A stretch of 64,000 bases of DNA. Source: Arcobacter iocasae. Its GTDB lineage: Bacteria; Campylobacterota; Campylobacteria; Campylobacterales; Arcobacteraceae. Location: the NCBI RefSeq assembly GCF_042214795.1, contig NZ_CP090177.1, positions 806,001-870,000 of the forward strand. Reading direction: 5' to 3'. Under the pieces are notes generated by a model. It saw only the letters and a list, made by a program, of their open reading frames with translations, did no database searches and was not told the DNA's origin. Shown one piece after another: positions 9,346 to 18,917 of the stretch. Each line of letters begins with the position of its first letter. Position 1 is the stretch's first letter. A program made the position numbers and the translations under genes.

Positions 9346-10494
9346 ATGTTTGATAATATAATTGATAGAAAAAATAGTTCGTGTAGTAAATATGATAATT
9401 TAGAACAATATTTTGGGAAAACTGATTTGGATCCATTTTGGGTTGCTGATATGGATTTTGAAATACCACCTTTTTTACAAGAGGTTATACAAAAAAGAGC
9501 GCAGCACAATGTCTTTGGATATGGAAAACAAAATAAAGAGATATTTGAAGCAATAAAAAACTGGATGAGTTCTCAACACCAATGGGATATTGACACTGCA
9601 TCTATATCTTTATGTAATGGAGTAGTTCCAGCATATGCTGCTTGTATTGAAGCATTTAGCAATGTTGATGATGAAATTATAGTTCAAACTCCTGTATATT
9701 TTCCCTTATTTCAATGCATTAAAGCAAATAATAGAAGAATCTTAGAAAATCCATTAAAAGAAAATAATGGCTACTATACAATGGATTTAGAGCACTTAAA
9801 ATCAATTATTACACCAAAAACAAAAATGATAGCTTTGTGTTCTCCTCATAATCCAGTTGGAAGAGTTTGGGATAAAAAAGAGTTAGAAGAGTTAGCAAAT
9901 ATTTGTATTGAAAATAACATTACTATTGTAAGTGATGAAATACATGCAGATTTAGCATTCAAAAAATTTACTCCAATTGCCTCAATTAGTGAAAAAATTG
10001 CTAATATTACTGTAACCTTAAACTCTCCTGGAAAGACATTTAATATTGCAGGTTTAAATGCTTCATATTGTATCACTTTAAATGATGAATTAAAAAATAA
10101 ATTAGATGATATTATAAAACAAAGAGTAATCGGAACTATAAATGTCTTTGGTTTGATTGCTATGCAATGTGCATATGAACATGGAACAAAATGGTTAGAA
10201 AATCTACTAAATTACCTTGAATCAAACATAGATATTACTATTGAAACACTTGAAAATAATACTAAAATAAAAGTACAAAAGCCCGAAGCTACTTACCTTT
10301 TATGGCTTAACTTTGAAGAATATAATTTACCACATCAAGAAATAAAAGAGATATTACTCAATGATTGTAAAGTTGCTTTAAATGATGGATTAACTTTTGG
10401 GAAAAATGGAAAATCACACTTCAGATTTAATACAGCAACATCAAAAACTCAGCTTAAAAAAGGATTAAATAAAATTATTAATTTTGGAAGATAA
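9346..10494 (+). CDS. patB: MalY/PatB-type aminotransferase, probable cystathionine beta-lyase
   Basis: 382 residues, fold-type I PLP enzyme. FWVADMDFEIPPFL near the N-terminus is the MalY/PatB signature. CSPHNPVGRVW, SDEIHADLAF and the PLP lysine in NSPGKTFNIAGL are all present, as is the C-terminal FRFNTATSK arginine region. It probably cleaves the C-S bond of cystathionine or cysteine conjugates in methionine synthesis or sulfur recycling. It stands alone between the divergent ubiD-like gene and the nuo operon. Substrate choice among MalY/PatB enzymes is broad, so the exact role is uncertain. Confidence 0.85.
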   Translation: MFDNIIDRKNSSCSKYDNLEQYFGKTDLDPFWVADMDFEIPPFLQEVIQKRAQHNVFGYGKQNKEIFEAIKNWMSSQHQWDIDTASISLCNGVVPAYAACIEAFSNVDDEIIVQTPVYFPLFQCIKANNRRILENPLKENNGYYTMDLEHLKSIITPKTKMIALCSPHNPVGRVWDKKELEELANICIENNITIVSDEIHADLAFKKFTPIASISEKIANITVTLNSPGKTFNIAGLNASYCITLNDELKNKLDDIIKQRVIGTINVFGLIAMQCAYEHGTKWLENLLNYLESNIDITIETLENNTKIKVQKPEATYLLWLNFEEYNLPHQEIKEILLNDCKVALNDGLTFGKNGKSHFRFNTATSKTQLKKGLNKIINFGR

Positions 10495-10626
10495 AATTAA
10501 ATAAAAAATAAAGTATTACCTTTTTTCTCACTTTTTTCTCTTTGCTTTTTTTTGTAACAAATGCTAGCTATTTGAAATAAACTTAGTGTACAATCAATAT
10601 ACATATTATTATGAAATGGATTAAGC

Positions 10627-10989
10627 ATGTCAAATGAACTATTATTGTCAGCAGCAATTTTTGTTGTTATAGGTATTGTTGTAGTATCAATATTTATACT
10701 TTCAAAATTTGTTGGACCTCAAAACAAAGAGGACAAATCAAAAAATACCGTTTATGAATCTGGTGTAAGTAACCCAGTTGGTGGGACTAAACTTAGGTTT
10801 AGTATCAAATTTTATTTAGTAGCAATTTTATTTGTACTATTTGATGTCGAAATAATTTTTATGTTTCCATGGGCTGTAAATATTAGAGAACTAGGATTTT
10901 TAGGTCTTGGAGAAATGTTTATGTTTATGGGATTATTATTTGCAGGTTTAATTTACATCTATAAGAAAAAGGCATTATCATGGGAGTAG
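10627..10989 (+). CDS. nuoA: NADH-quinone oxidoreductase subunit A
   Basis: 120 residues with three membrane helices. The matrix-side loop after helix 1 holds KNTVYESGVSNPVGGTKLRF, equivalent to the conserved ECG loop of NuoA, with Ser in place of the usual Cys (ESG). FLVAILFVLFDVEIIFMFPW is conserved, including the acidic residues of the second helix. It is the first gene of the nuo operon and overlaps nuoB by ten bases. It is part of the membrane arm at the quinone-site junction. Confidence 0.93.
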   Translation: MSNELLLSAAIFVVIGIVVVSIFILSKFVGPQNKEDKSKNTVYESGVSNPVGGTKLRFSIKFYLVAILFVLFDVEIIFMFPWAVNIRELGFLGLGEMFMFMGLLFAGLIYIYKKKALSWE

Positions 10990-11495
10990 GAGCAGAATCA
11001 ATATTAGGTGATTCAGTAATCACAACAAGACTTGACAAAGCAGTAAACTGGGCAAGATCATATTCATTATGGCCAATGGTATTTGGTACAGCATGTTGTG
11101 GGATTGAGTTTATGTCAGTGGCAGCTGCTAAATACGATGTATCAAGATTTGGAGCAGAAGTTGTAAGATTTTCTCCAAGACAAGCAGACTTACTAATTAT
11201 CGCAGGAACTATTACATATAAACAAGCACCTGTATTAAAAAAGATTTATGATCAAATGTGTGAGCCTAAATGGGTTATATCAATGGGAGCATGTGCAAGT
11301 TCTGGTGGATTTTATGATAACTACACAACCTTACAAGGAGTTGATCAAATTATTCCAGTTGATGAATATGTTTCAGGTTGTCCTCCAAGACCAGAAGCAG
11401 TACTTGATGCAATTATAAGTATACAGAAAAAAGCTCAAAATGAATCTATTATTGTAGATAGAGTAAAAAAGTTCAAAGGAATCCTTGATGCTTAA
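10980..11495 (+). CDS. nuoB: NADH-quinone oxidoreductase subunit B (N2 cluster)
   Basis: 171 residues. It holds the N2 [4Fe-4S] ligands: the tandem Cys pair in FGTACCGIEFM, the Cys of SMGACASSGGFYDN and the Cys of VSGCPPRPEA. This cluster passes electrons to quinone next to NuoD. The gene overlaps nuoA upstream and nuoCD downstream, which fits co-translation of the connecting module. Confidence 0.96.
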   Translation: MGVGAESILGDSVITTRLDKAVNWARSYSLWPMVFGTACCGIEFMSVAAAKYDVSRFGAEVVRFSPRQADLLIIAGTITYKQAPVLKKIYDQMCEPKWVISMGACASSGGFYDNYTTLQGVDQIIPVDEYVSGCPPRPEAVLDAIISIQKKAQNESIIVDRVKKFKGILDA

Positions 11496-13122
11496 ACCAG
11501 ATATGTTAATTTCACAAAATGAAATTAAATCAACTATCAAAAGATTAAAAGATGAAGAAGGATATAACTTACTTCTTGACATTACTGCAATTGATTATTT
11601 AAAATATCCAGATGTAACTCCTTCAAGATTTGGACTTATCTACATATTAAGAGATAAAACTTTCAAAAAACAAATTGTAATTAAAGCTTATGTTGCTGAT
11701 AACAACTTAAATGTTGATACTATTAGTGATTTATATGAAGCTGCGAACTGGGCTGAGAGAGAAACTTTTGACCAATATGGTATTAACTTCATTGGTCATC
11801 CAAATATGAAAAGAGTTTTAAACCATCATCAATTTGTTGGATATCCATTAAGAAAAGATTACAATATTACTGATGGACAAATTTGTACTGAAACTGAAGA
11901 TTTGATGGATGAAATGGTTCCATTACTTAAATCAAAAGGTTATAGTGACACTGATTTAGAAGAACTTATGTTATTAAATGTAGGTCCATCTCACCCAGCT
12001 TCTCATGGTACTATTAGAAACTTTGTTGCAATGGAAGGTGAAACAATCACTGCCTGTGTTACAGAAATTGGTTATTTACATAGAGGTTTTGAAAAAGCCT
12101 GTGAAACACATAACTATTCACAAGTTATTCCATATACAGATAGACTTAATTATTGTAGTGCTATTTTAAATAATATTGGATATGCAAAAGCAGTTGAAGA
12201 TATGTTAAATATAGACATTACGCCAAGAGCAAAAATGATTAGAATTGTTATTGGGGAACTAAGTAGAATAACTGACCACCTTGTTTGTAATGCAGCAAAT
12301 ATGGTTGATATGGGTGGTTTAACAAACTATTGGTATCTTTTTGCTCCAAGAGACAAAGCTTATGATATTTTATCAAAACTAACTGGTGCTAGATTAACTA
12401 ACTCTTATACTAGAATTGGTGGTTTAGAGTTTGACTTGTATGATGGTTTTGAAAGAGATTTAAATGAAGTTTTAAGAGATGTTGAAAAAGCTATAGAAGA
12501 TGCTTTATCATTAGTTGAAAGAAATAGAATATTCCAAGATAGAACACAAGATGTTGGTATTATAAATTCAGAGTTTGCTTTAAGTGCTGGAATTACAGGT
12601 CCTAACTTAAGAGCAACTGGAGTTGCTTTTGACTTAAGAAAAGACAAACCATATTATGGTTATGAAAACTTTGACTTTGATGTTGTAGTTGGTTCTCATG
12701 GTGATGTTTATGATAGATTTATGTGTAGATTTGAAGAGATGAAACAATCTATTAGAATCATTGAACAAGCAATGAAAGAGATGCCAGATGGTCCTATTAA
12801 TGTGGGAGCTCCGGGAATATTTTTACCAGCCAAAAAAGATGTTTATGGAAACATTGAAGGTTTAATGAATCAATTCAAACTTACATTTGAAGGTATTAAA
12901 GTTCCAAAAGGTGAATACTATGGATTTACTGAAGGTGGAAATGGTGAATTAGGTTTCCACATTACAAGTGATGGTACAGGAACACCATATAAAGTAAAAT
13001 GTAGACCACCTAGTTTCTATTCACTTGCAGCTTATGCAAAAATTGTAGAAAATTCAATGTTAGCTGATGCAGTTATTACAATGGCATCAATGAACTTTAT
13101 TGCAGGGGAGTTTGATAGATAA
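11488..13122 (+). CDS. nuoCD: NADH-quinone oxidoreductase fused subunits C and D
   Basis: 544 residues. The N-terminal 150 or so are NuoC (YNLLLDITAIDYL, then WAERETFDQYGINFIGHPN and GYPLRKDY), followed by a short linker and full-length NuoD starting at LLNVGPSHPASHGTIRNF. NuoD keeps the quinone-site His of the SHPASHG segment and the C-terminal ending INFIAGEFDR. Fusion of C and D is known in enterobacteria and others. I prefer the ATG at 11488, with AAAGGA eight bases upstream, over a TTG one codon earlier. The gene overlaps nuoB and, through TAATG, nuoE. Confidence 0.95.
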   Translation: MLKPDMLISQNEIKSTIKRLKDEEGYNLLLDITAIDYLKYPDVTPSRFGLIYILRDKTFKKQIVIKAYVADNNLNVDTISDLYEAANWAERETFDQYGINFIGHPNMKRVLNHHQFVGYPLRKDYNITDGQICTETEDLMDEMVPLLKSKGYSDTDLEELMLLNVGPSHPASHGTIRNFVAMEGETITACVTEIGYLHRGFEKACETHNYSQVIPYTDRLNYCSAILNNIGYAKAVEDMLNIDITPRAKMIRIVIGELSRITDHLVCNAANMVDMGGLTNYWYLFAPRDKAYDILSKLTGARLTNSYTRIGGLEFDLYDGFERDLNEVLRDVEKAIEDALSLVERNRIFQDRTQDVGIINSEFALSAGITGPNLRATGVAFDLRKDKPYYGYENFDFDVVVGSHGDVYDRFMCRFEEMKQSIRIIEQAMKEMPDGPINVGAPGIFLPAKKDVYGNIEGLMNQFKLTFEGIKVPKGEYYGFTEGGNGELGFHITSDGTGTPYKVKCRPPSFYSLAAYAKIVENSMLADAVITMASMNFIAGEFDR

Positions 13123-13598
13123 TGGCAAAATTTCAATACACAAAAGAAAATGAAGAAAAATTCCAAATAACAGCTAAAAAATACCCAAAAATAGATGCTA
13201 TGTTATTACCAGCTTTATGGTTAGTACAAGAGCAAGAGGGATGGGTAAGCCCAGAAGCCATGATTTTCGTAGCTGATAAAATTGGAAAACAACCAATTGA
13301 AGTTTATGAGTTCGCAACATTTTATACAATGTTCAACTTAAAACCTATTGGAACATATCACATTGAGTTATGTAAAACTCTATCATGTATGTTAATGGGT
13401 GCAAATAATCTTAAAAAATTTATAAAAGATACAATTGGAATAGAACCAGGTCAAACTTCTGCAGATGGAAAATTTCACTTAAGTGAAGTTGAGTGTCTTG
13501 GAGCTTGTGGTGGTGCACCAATGTTTGCTTTAAATGGTCAATACCATGAAAATCAAACAGTTGAATCTCTTAAAAATCTTATAGAGGAGTGTAAATAA
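13122..13598 (+). CDS. nuoE: NADH-quinone oxidoreductase subunit E
   Basis: 158 residues, thioredoxin-like [2Fe-2S] protein. The N1a ligands are CKTLSC (Cx4C) and CLGAC (Cx3C) in the order and spacing of the family. It belongs to the NADH-oxidising module with NuoF and NuoG. Its presence is informative because Campylobacter and Helicobacter complex I lacks NuoE and NuoF and does not use NADH directly. Confidence 0.95.
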   Translation: MAKFQYTKENEEKFQITAKKYPKIDAMLLPALWLVQEQEGWVSPEAMIFVADKIGKQPIEVYEFATFYTMFNLKPIGTYHIELCKTLSCMLMGANNLKKFIKDTIGIEPGQTSADGKFHLSEVECLGACGGAPMFALNGQYHENQTVESLKNLIEECK

Positions 13599-14869
13599 TG
13601 GCTGCAAATAACATGATTGTAAAAATCGTAAGTAAAAATTTTGACATTCCTGATTCTCATAAATTAGATGTTGCACTAAAAAATGGAAGATATACTTCAA
13701 TTGAAAAACTATTTACTATGGCTCCTGAAGATGTTACAGAAGAAGTTTGTAAAAGTGGATTAAGAGGAAAAGGTGGTGGAGGTGCTGCTTGTGGACCTAA
13801 GTGGAAACTTATGCCACCAGTTGATGAAAGACCTAGATATTTAATCGTAAATGGGGATGAATCAGAACCAGGAACTTTTAAAGATAGACAAATATTTCAA
13901 TATGATCCACATCTTTTAATAGAAGGTATCATTTGCTCTTGTTATGCAATTGGAGCACATGATGCATATATTTATATTAGAGGTGAATATAAGTGGTTTA
14001 TTGATAGATTAGATGCAGCTATTGAAGAAGCTTATGCAGCTGGAATTATTGGAGATAAAATCATGGGGAAACATGATTTTAGAGTTGATATTACAGTTCA
14101 CAGAGGTGGTGGAGCATATATTTGTGGTGAAAAATCTGCACTTATTGAATCTCTTGAAGGTAAAAGAGGACATCCAAGACTTAAACCACATGGTAAAGAG
14201 TGTGAGTGGTTCTATGATATGCCAGCAACTGTAAATAATGTTGAAACAATTGCATCAGTACCAAATATCGTTGAAAATGGTTTTGAATCATATACAAAAT
14301 ATGGAACTGAAAAAGCTCCCGGAACTATGCTTTTTGCAATGAGTGGTCCAGTTAAAAACCCAGGTGTTTATGAATTACAATATGGTTGTAAAATGACCGA
14401 TGTAATCAATGAAATTGGTGGAGGAATGAAAGATGGCTTAAAATTAAAAGCTGTTATTCCAGGTGGAGCTTCTTGTCCTATCTTAACTGCCCAGGATGTT
14501 GAGAAAGCATATTTAGATTATGAATCTATGTGGGAAATTGGTTCAACTTTAGGAACAGGAGGAATGATGATAATTCCAGAAGGCGTTTCTATGGTGGATG
14601 TTGCTAAAAATCTAATTGAGTTTTATCACCATGAATCTTGTGGTCAGTGTACTCCTTGTAGAGAAGGAACTGGTTGGATTGATAAAATTTTAAAAGAATT
14701 AATAGAAGGTGTTGCAAAAGAAGATGATATAGAAACACTTTTAGAAGTATGTGACACAATGAATGGAAAAACCATTTGTGTTTTTGCACCAGCTGTAAAA
14801 GATATTATTAAAAGTATTGTTGAAAAATATAAACATGAATTTCTTGAATTAATTGAAAATAAACTATAA
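13598..14869 (+). CDS. nuoF: NADH-quinone oxidoreductase subunit F (FMN, NADH site)
   Basis: 423 residues. The NADH/FMN glycine-rich loop reads GLRGKGGGGAACGPKWKLM, followed by YLIVNGDESEPGTFKDR and the N3 [4Fe-4S] ligands in SCGQCTPCREGT. It accepts hydride from NADH onto FMN. The glycine loop differs slightly from the common RGRGGAGFPTGLKW, with Ala-Ala-Cys in place of Phe-Pro-Thr, an uncommon substitution. The gene directly follows nuoE (TAATG) and is followed nine bases later by gltA. Confidence 0.96.
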   Translation: MAANNMIVKIVSKNFDIPDSHKLDVALKNGRYTSIEKLFTMAPEDVTEEVCKSGLRGKGGGGAACGPKWKLMPPVDERPRYLIVNGDESEPGTFKDRQIFQYDPHLLIEGIICSCYAIGAHDAYIYIRGEYKWFIDRLDAAIEEAYAAGIIGDKIMGKHDFRVDITVHRGGGAYICGEKSALIESLEGKRGHPRLKPHGKECEWFYDMPATVNNVETIASVPNIVENGFESYTKYGTEKAPGTMLFAMSGPVKNPGVYELQYGCKMTDVINEIGGGMKDGLKLKAVIPGGASCPILTAQDVEKAYLDYESMWEIGSTLGTGGMMIIPEGVSMVDVAKNLIEFYHHESCGQCTPCREGTGWIDKILKELIEGVAKEDDIETLLEVCDTMNGKTICVFAPAVKDIIKSIVEKYKHEFLELIENKL

Positions 14870-14878
14870 GGAAAATAG

Positions 14879-16165
14879 ATGGCAAAAGATACATTTACAT
14901 TAACAGACAATAGAAGTGGTAAAGCTTATGAGTACAATATTATAGATGGTACAAGAGGGCCAAGTGTTGTTGATATTAGAACATTCTACAAAGATACTGG
15001 AATGTTTACTTATGATCCTGGTTATACATCAACTGCATCTTGTGATTCAAAAATCACATTTATTGATGGTGAAAACTCTGAATTAAGATATAGAGGTTAT
15101 GATATTGCTGATTTAGCTGGTAAACACTCATTTTTAGATGTTTCTTATTTACTTATGCGAGGTCAACTTCCAACAGAAGAAGCTTCAAAAAACTTTGATT
15201 TAGAAATAAGACATAGATCATTTTTAAATGAAGGAATAATTAGACTTTTTGATGCTTTACCTGATGGTGCTCACCCAATGGCAACAATGGGAGCTGCAAC
15301 TATGGCATTAGCAGCATTTTATAAAGATCACTTACATTTAGAAGATGAAGAACAATTTAAAATGATGAGAAGAAGAATCTTAGCTAAAATGCCTACAATT
15401 GCTGCAATGGCATATAGAAATTCAATTGGTACACCACTTATTTACCCAGATGTAGATAAATATTTCACTGAAAACTTTTTATTCATGTTAAGAGCATATC
15501 CAGGTGGGAAAATGAAATACCTAGGAAATGGGAAAAGTCAAGAAATAAGACAAGTAGAAGTAGATGCACTTGATGCAATTTTTACTTTACATGCTGACCA
15601 TGAACAAAATGCTTCTACTACAACTGTTAGAAATGTAGGTTCTACTGAGGCTCACCCTTATGTTGCAATAGCTTCTGGTATTTCTGCTTTATGGGGAAGT
15701 GCACACGGTGGTGCAAATGAAAAAGTTATGGATCAATTAAGAATGATTGGTGATGTTAAAAATGTACCTTCATATATTGCAAAAGCAAAAGATAAAAATG
15801 ACCCATTTAGATTAATGGGATTTGGACATAGAGTTTATAAAAATAGAGATCCAAGAGCTGAAGCATTAAAAGGATTACAAGATAAATTAAGAGAAGAGTT
15901 AAATCTTGATTCTAAACTACTAGATATCGCAGCAGCAGTTGAAAAAGCAGCATTAAGTGATGATTACTTTAAAGAAAGAGGTTTATATCCAAATATTGAT
16001 TTCTATTCAGGAGTTATTTTAACAGCTCTTAGAATTCCAATTGCAATGTTTACACCAATCTTTGTTATTGGTAGAACTCCAGGATGGTTAGCACAATGGT
16101 CTGAATTAAAGCAAGATAAAACTGCAAAAATTGCAAGACCTAGACAGCTATATACTGGAAAATAA
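14879..16165 (+). CDS. gltA: Citrate synthase, embedded in the nuo operon
   Basis: 428 residues, type II (GltA, hexameric class) length. It starts SGKAYEYNIIDGTRGPSVVD as in Gram-negative citrate synthases. The catalytic residues appear in ISALWGSAHGGANE, MGFGHRVYKNRDPRA (His) and NIDFYSGVIL (Asp). It condenses oxaloacetate and acetyl-CoA, the entry to the TCA cycle. Placed between nuoF and nuoG with only nine bases before it and 34 after it, it must be co-transcribed with complex I, tying carbon entry to NADH oxidation. Confidence 0.97.
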   Translation: MAKDTFTLTDNRSGKAYEYNIIDGTRGPSVVDIRTFYKDTGMFTYDPGYTSTASCDSKITFIDGENSELRYRGYDIADLAGKHSFLDVSYLLMRGQLPTEEASKNFDLEIRHRSFLNEGIIRLFDALPDGAHPMATMGAATMALAAFYKDHLHLEDEEQFKMMRRRILAKMPTIAAMAYRNSIGTPLIYPDVDKYFTENFLFMLRAYPGGKMKYLGNGKSQEIRQVEVDALDAIFTLHADHEQNASTTTVRNVGSTEAHPYVAIASGISALWGSAHGGANEKVMDQLRMIGDVKNVPSYIAKAKDKNDPFRLMGFGHRVYKNRDPRAEALKGLQDKLREELNLDSKLLDIAAAVEKAALSDDYFKERGLYPNIDFYSGVILTALRIPIAMFTPIFVIGRTPGWLAQWSELKQDKTAKIARPRQLYTGK

Positions 16166-16199
16166 TTAATACAATAAAAATTTAAAGAGGATTTATTAA

Positions 16200-17636
16200 A
16201 TGAGCGAAATGGTAAAACTGATAATCAATGATCAGGAGATGGAGGCAGAACAAGGAAGTCTCTTAATTGATAAATTATTAGATGAAGATATACATATTCC
16301 TCATTTTTGTTATCACAAAGCCTTGGGGAAAGATGGAAACTGTAGAATGTGTATGGTTGAAATTGCTGGACAAAAAAGACCCCAAATTGCCTGTGATACT
16401 CCTGTAAAAGAAGGAATGGTAGTTAGTACAACAAGTGATAATATTATGGCTGTAAGAAGAGATATCTTAGAGCTAGAATTAATCAATCACCCTATTGACT
16501 GCCCTACCTGTGATCAAGCAGGAGAGTGTAAGCTACAAGATTTTTACATGGAATCAGGTTTTTATGAATCTAGAATAAATGTTGAAGAAAAAAACCATGC
16601 TAGAAAAAGAGAAGATTTAGGGTCTAATGTAATGCTAGACCAAGAAAGATGTGTTCTTTGTACTAGATGTGTTAGATTTTGTTCAGACATAACAGGAACA
16701 AATGAGTTAGGTGTAATTAATAGAGCTGACCATTCAGTTATTGGTACATTCCCAGGAAGACCACTTAGTAATCCTTATGCTATGAATGTAGTAGACTTAT
16801 GTCCTGTTGGTGCGTTAACTTCAAAAGATTTTAGATTTAAACAAAGAGTTTGGTTTATGGAGACATTTAATGCTATTTGTAATGGTTGTTCAAAGGGATG
16901 TAATATCTTTGTTGACCATAGAAAAGAAAAGTATGAAGATGACAAAATTTACAGATTTAGACCTAGACTTAATAATGATGTTAATGGTTATTTCATGTGT
17001 GATTACGGTAGATTATCATATAAAAATGAAGAAGAAAATAGATTAGAAAAAGCACTAGTTAATGGAAAAGAAGACTCTACAAGTAATGCAATAGCTTCTT
17101 TATATACAGAAGTTGCAAAAAATAACAATGCCTTATTTCTTGTAGATCCTAACTTATGTTTAGAAGAGTTACAAAATGTAAAAGCCTTTGCAGATGCTGT
17201 AAAAGCAAATATTTCTGGATACTCACCTCAATACATAGATGAAACTTTTGGTGATGATTATTTGAAGAAAAATGACAAAAGTGCAAATAGAGCCTCTTTT
17301 AAAGAAGTAGGTATATCTGAAGATGAGTCTTCATTTAAAACTTATTTTGATGCAGCATCACTTATAGTAGTTTTTGATAATAACTATTTTGATGATAATA
17401 TTGAGTTACTAACAGGTAAAAAAGTTATTTCTTGTTTTTCTCACAATGCTAAAACTATTGAGAAGTCAGATGTTGCAATTCCAACTGCATCATTTTATGA
17501 AAAAAGTGGAACTTACATAAATATTGATGGAATAAAACAAAAAACTGTTTCAGGTATGAAAAGAAATAATCAAGCAAAAACAATATCATCAATAGTTGAA
17601 ACTATTAAAACTATGATAGAAAAAGGAAATATATGA
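16200..17636 (+). CDS. nuoG: NADH-quinone oxidoreductase subunit G, short form
   Basis: 478 residues, against roughly 700-900 in many bacteria. The Fe-S part is complete: [2Fe-2S] C37, C48, C51, C65; H97, C101, C104, C110 of the HxxxC cluster N5; C151, C154, C157 with C201 for N4; and C227, C230, C234, C267 that could hold the extra cluster N7. The C-terminal molybdopterin-fold domain is mostly missing; only about 200 residues follow. The gene keeps electron transfer from NuoF to NuoI. The downstream nuoH overlaps it by four bases, so the shortness is not a frameshift at a gene end. Confidence 0.93.
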   Translation: MSEMVKLIINDQEMEAEQGSLLIDKLLDEDIHIPHFCYHKALGKDGNCRMCMVEIAGQKRPQIACDTPVKEGMVVSTTSDNIMAVRRDILELELINHPIDCPTCDQAGECKLQDFYMESGFYESRINVEEKNHARKREDLGSNVMLDQERCVLCTRCVRFCSDITGTNELGVINRADHSVIGTFPGRPLSNPYAMNVVDLCPVGALTSKDFRFKQRVWFMETFNAICNGCSKGCNIFVDHRKEKYEDDKIYRFRPRLNNDVNGYFMCDYGRLSYKNEEENRLEKALVNGKEDSTSNAIASLYTEVAKNNNALFLVDPNLCLEELQNVKAFADAVKANISGYSPQYIDETFGDDYLKKNDKSANRASFKEVGISEDESSFKTYFDAASLIVVFDNNYFDDNIELLTGKKVISCFSHNAKTIEKSDVAIPTASFYEKSGTYINIDGIKQKTVSGMKRNNQAKTISSIVETIKTMIEKGNI

Positions 17637-18916
17637 ATACAGCATCAATAGTTGTTATTATAGTAAATATTCTTTTAGCTGTAGTACTAGCAGTTGGTTT
17701 AACACCTGTGTTTGTATGGTGGGAGAGAAGAATAGCTGGATTTATCCAAGATAGATCAGGACCAAATAGATGTCATATTGGACCAATGAGACTAGGTGGA
17801 TTAATACAAAGTTTAGCAGATATGCTAAAACTTGTATTTAAAGAAGACTTTACACCAGGACATATTAAATATAAATTTATGTTTACTATTGCTCCTTCAA
17901 TAGTATTTGTTTGTTATTTCCTAACATTTGCAGTTATTCCTTTTGCAGATAATATTGTAATTGATGGTCAAAGCCATTCAATGCAAGCCCTACCAATGCA
18001 ATTAGGTATTATGTGGTTCTTAGCATATGCTGGATTATCTGTATACGGAATCATTTTAGGTGGTTATGCATCAGGAAGTAAATATGGTCTTTTAGGTGCA
18101 ATTAGAGCATCAGCTCAAGTTATCTCTTATGAAGCATCAATGGCATTAGCTTTAATCTCTATGTTACTAACTTACGGTTCTATTCACTTAAATGACATTG
18201 TACATTTTCAAGGTGGAACTTTTTGGGAAATAATTCCTTCATGGGGTGCATTTATGCAACCACTTGCTGCTATTATTTTTATTGTTTGTGCCTTTGCAGA
18301 GACAAATAGAACTCCTTTTGATATTGCAGAAGGTGAATCAGAAATTGTTGCAGGTTATCATACAGAATATAGTGCAATGAGATTTGGACTTTTTCAAGTA
18401 TCAGAATTTGCAGCAATGGCTGGGGCATCAGCTATTATTGTGACACTATTCTTTGGTGGATATCAAATACCTTGGTTAGATACACAAACATTAAAAGCCA
18501 ATATTGACATTGTAATTATTGTACTTATGGCTTTATTACCTATTAAAATTTATATCTTTACTAAATGGATTAAGAAAAATAATAACTGGTATGATAAAAA
18601 AGATATTAGAGCAAAAGAAACAGGTATTTTAGTAAAAGCGTTTTGGACTATAGGTATAGTTTCATTTATAGCCTTAGGTGCTTTATTAGCTACAGGTTTA
18701 GGTGAAAATGGTTCAAGTATTGCAGTTGCTGTTATTCAAGTAGTAACTTTCTTAGTAAAATTCCTAATGATGGTATTTGTATTTATGTGGGTTAGATGGA
18801 CTTTATTAAGATTTAGATATGACCAATTACAAATGTTAGGATGGAAAGTTTTACTACCATTATCACTATTAAATATTATTATAACTGCTTCAGTTATAGT
18901 TTTGACAGGAATGTAA
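17633..18916 (+). CDS. nuoH: NADH-quinone oxidoreductase subunit H, long form
   Basis: 427 residues, about 80-100 more than typical NuoH. Conserved parts include WWERRIAGFIQDRSGPNRC, the acidic loop ETNRTPFDIAEGESEIVAG and the ending MWVRWTLLRFRYDQLQMLGW. The extra length is an insertion at about residues 285-365, between the FFGGYQIPWL loop and the final helix, holding two added hydrophobic segments (about 291-310 and 334-356) around a charged loop. It forms most of the quinone-access channel. Confidence 0.95.
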   Translation: MNTASIVVIIVNILLAVVLAVGLTPVFVWWERRIAGFIQDRSGPNRCHIGPMRLGGLIQSLADMLKLVFKEDFTPGHIKYKFMFTIAPSIVFVCYFLTFAVIPFADNIVIDGQSHSMQALPMQLGIMWFLAYAGLSVYGIILGGYASGSKYGLLGAIRASAQVISYEASMALALISMLLTYGSIHLNDIVHFQGGTFWEIIPSWGAFMQPLAAIIFIVCAFAETNRTPFDIAEGESEIVAGYHTEYSAMRFGLFQVSEFAAMAGASAIIVTLFFGGYQIPWLDTQTLKANIDIVIIVLMALLPIKIYIFTKWIKKNNNWYDKKDIRAKETGILVKAFWTIGIVSFIALGALLATGLGENGSSIAVAVIQVVTFLVKFLMMVFVFMWVRWTLLRFRYDQLQMLGWKVLLPLSLLNIIITASVIVLTGM

Positions 18917-18917
18917 G

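Noticed and set aside
16200..17636. A frameshift or broken nuoG
   Set aside because: The frame ends in a clean four-base overlap with nuoH and the downstream sequence codes for NuoH at once, so the short form is native.
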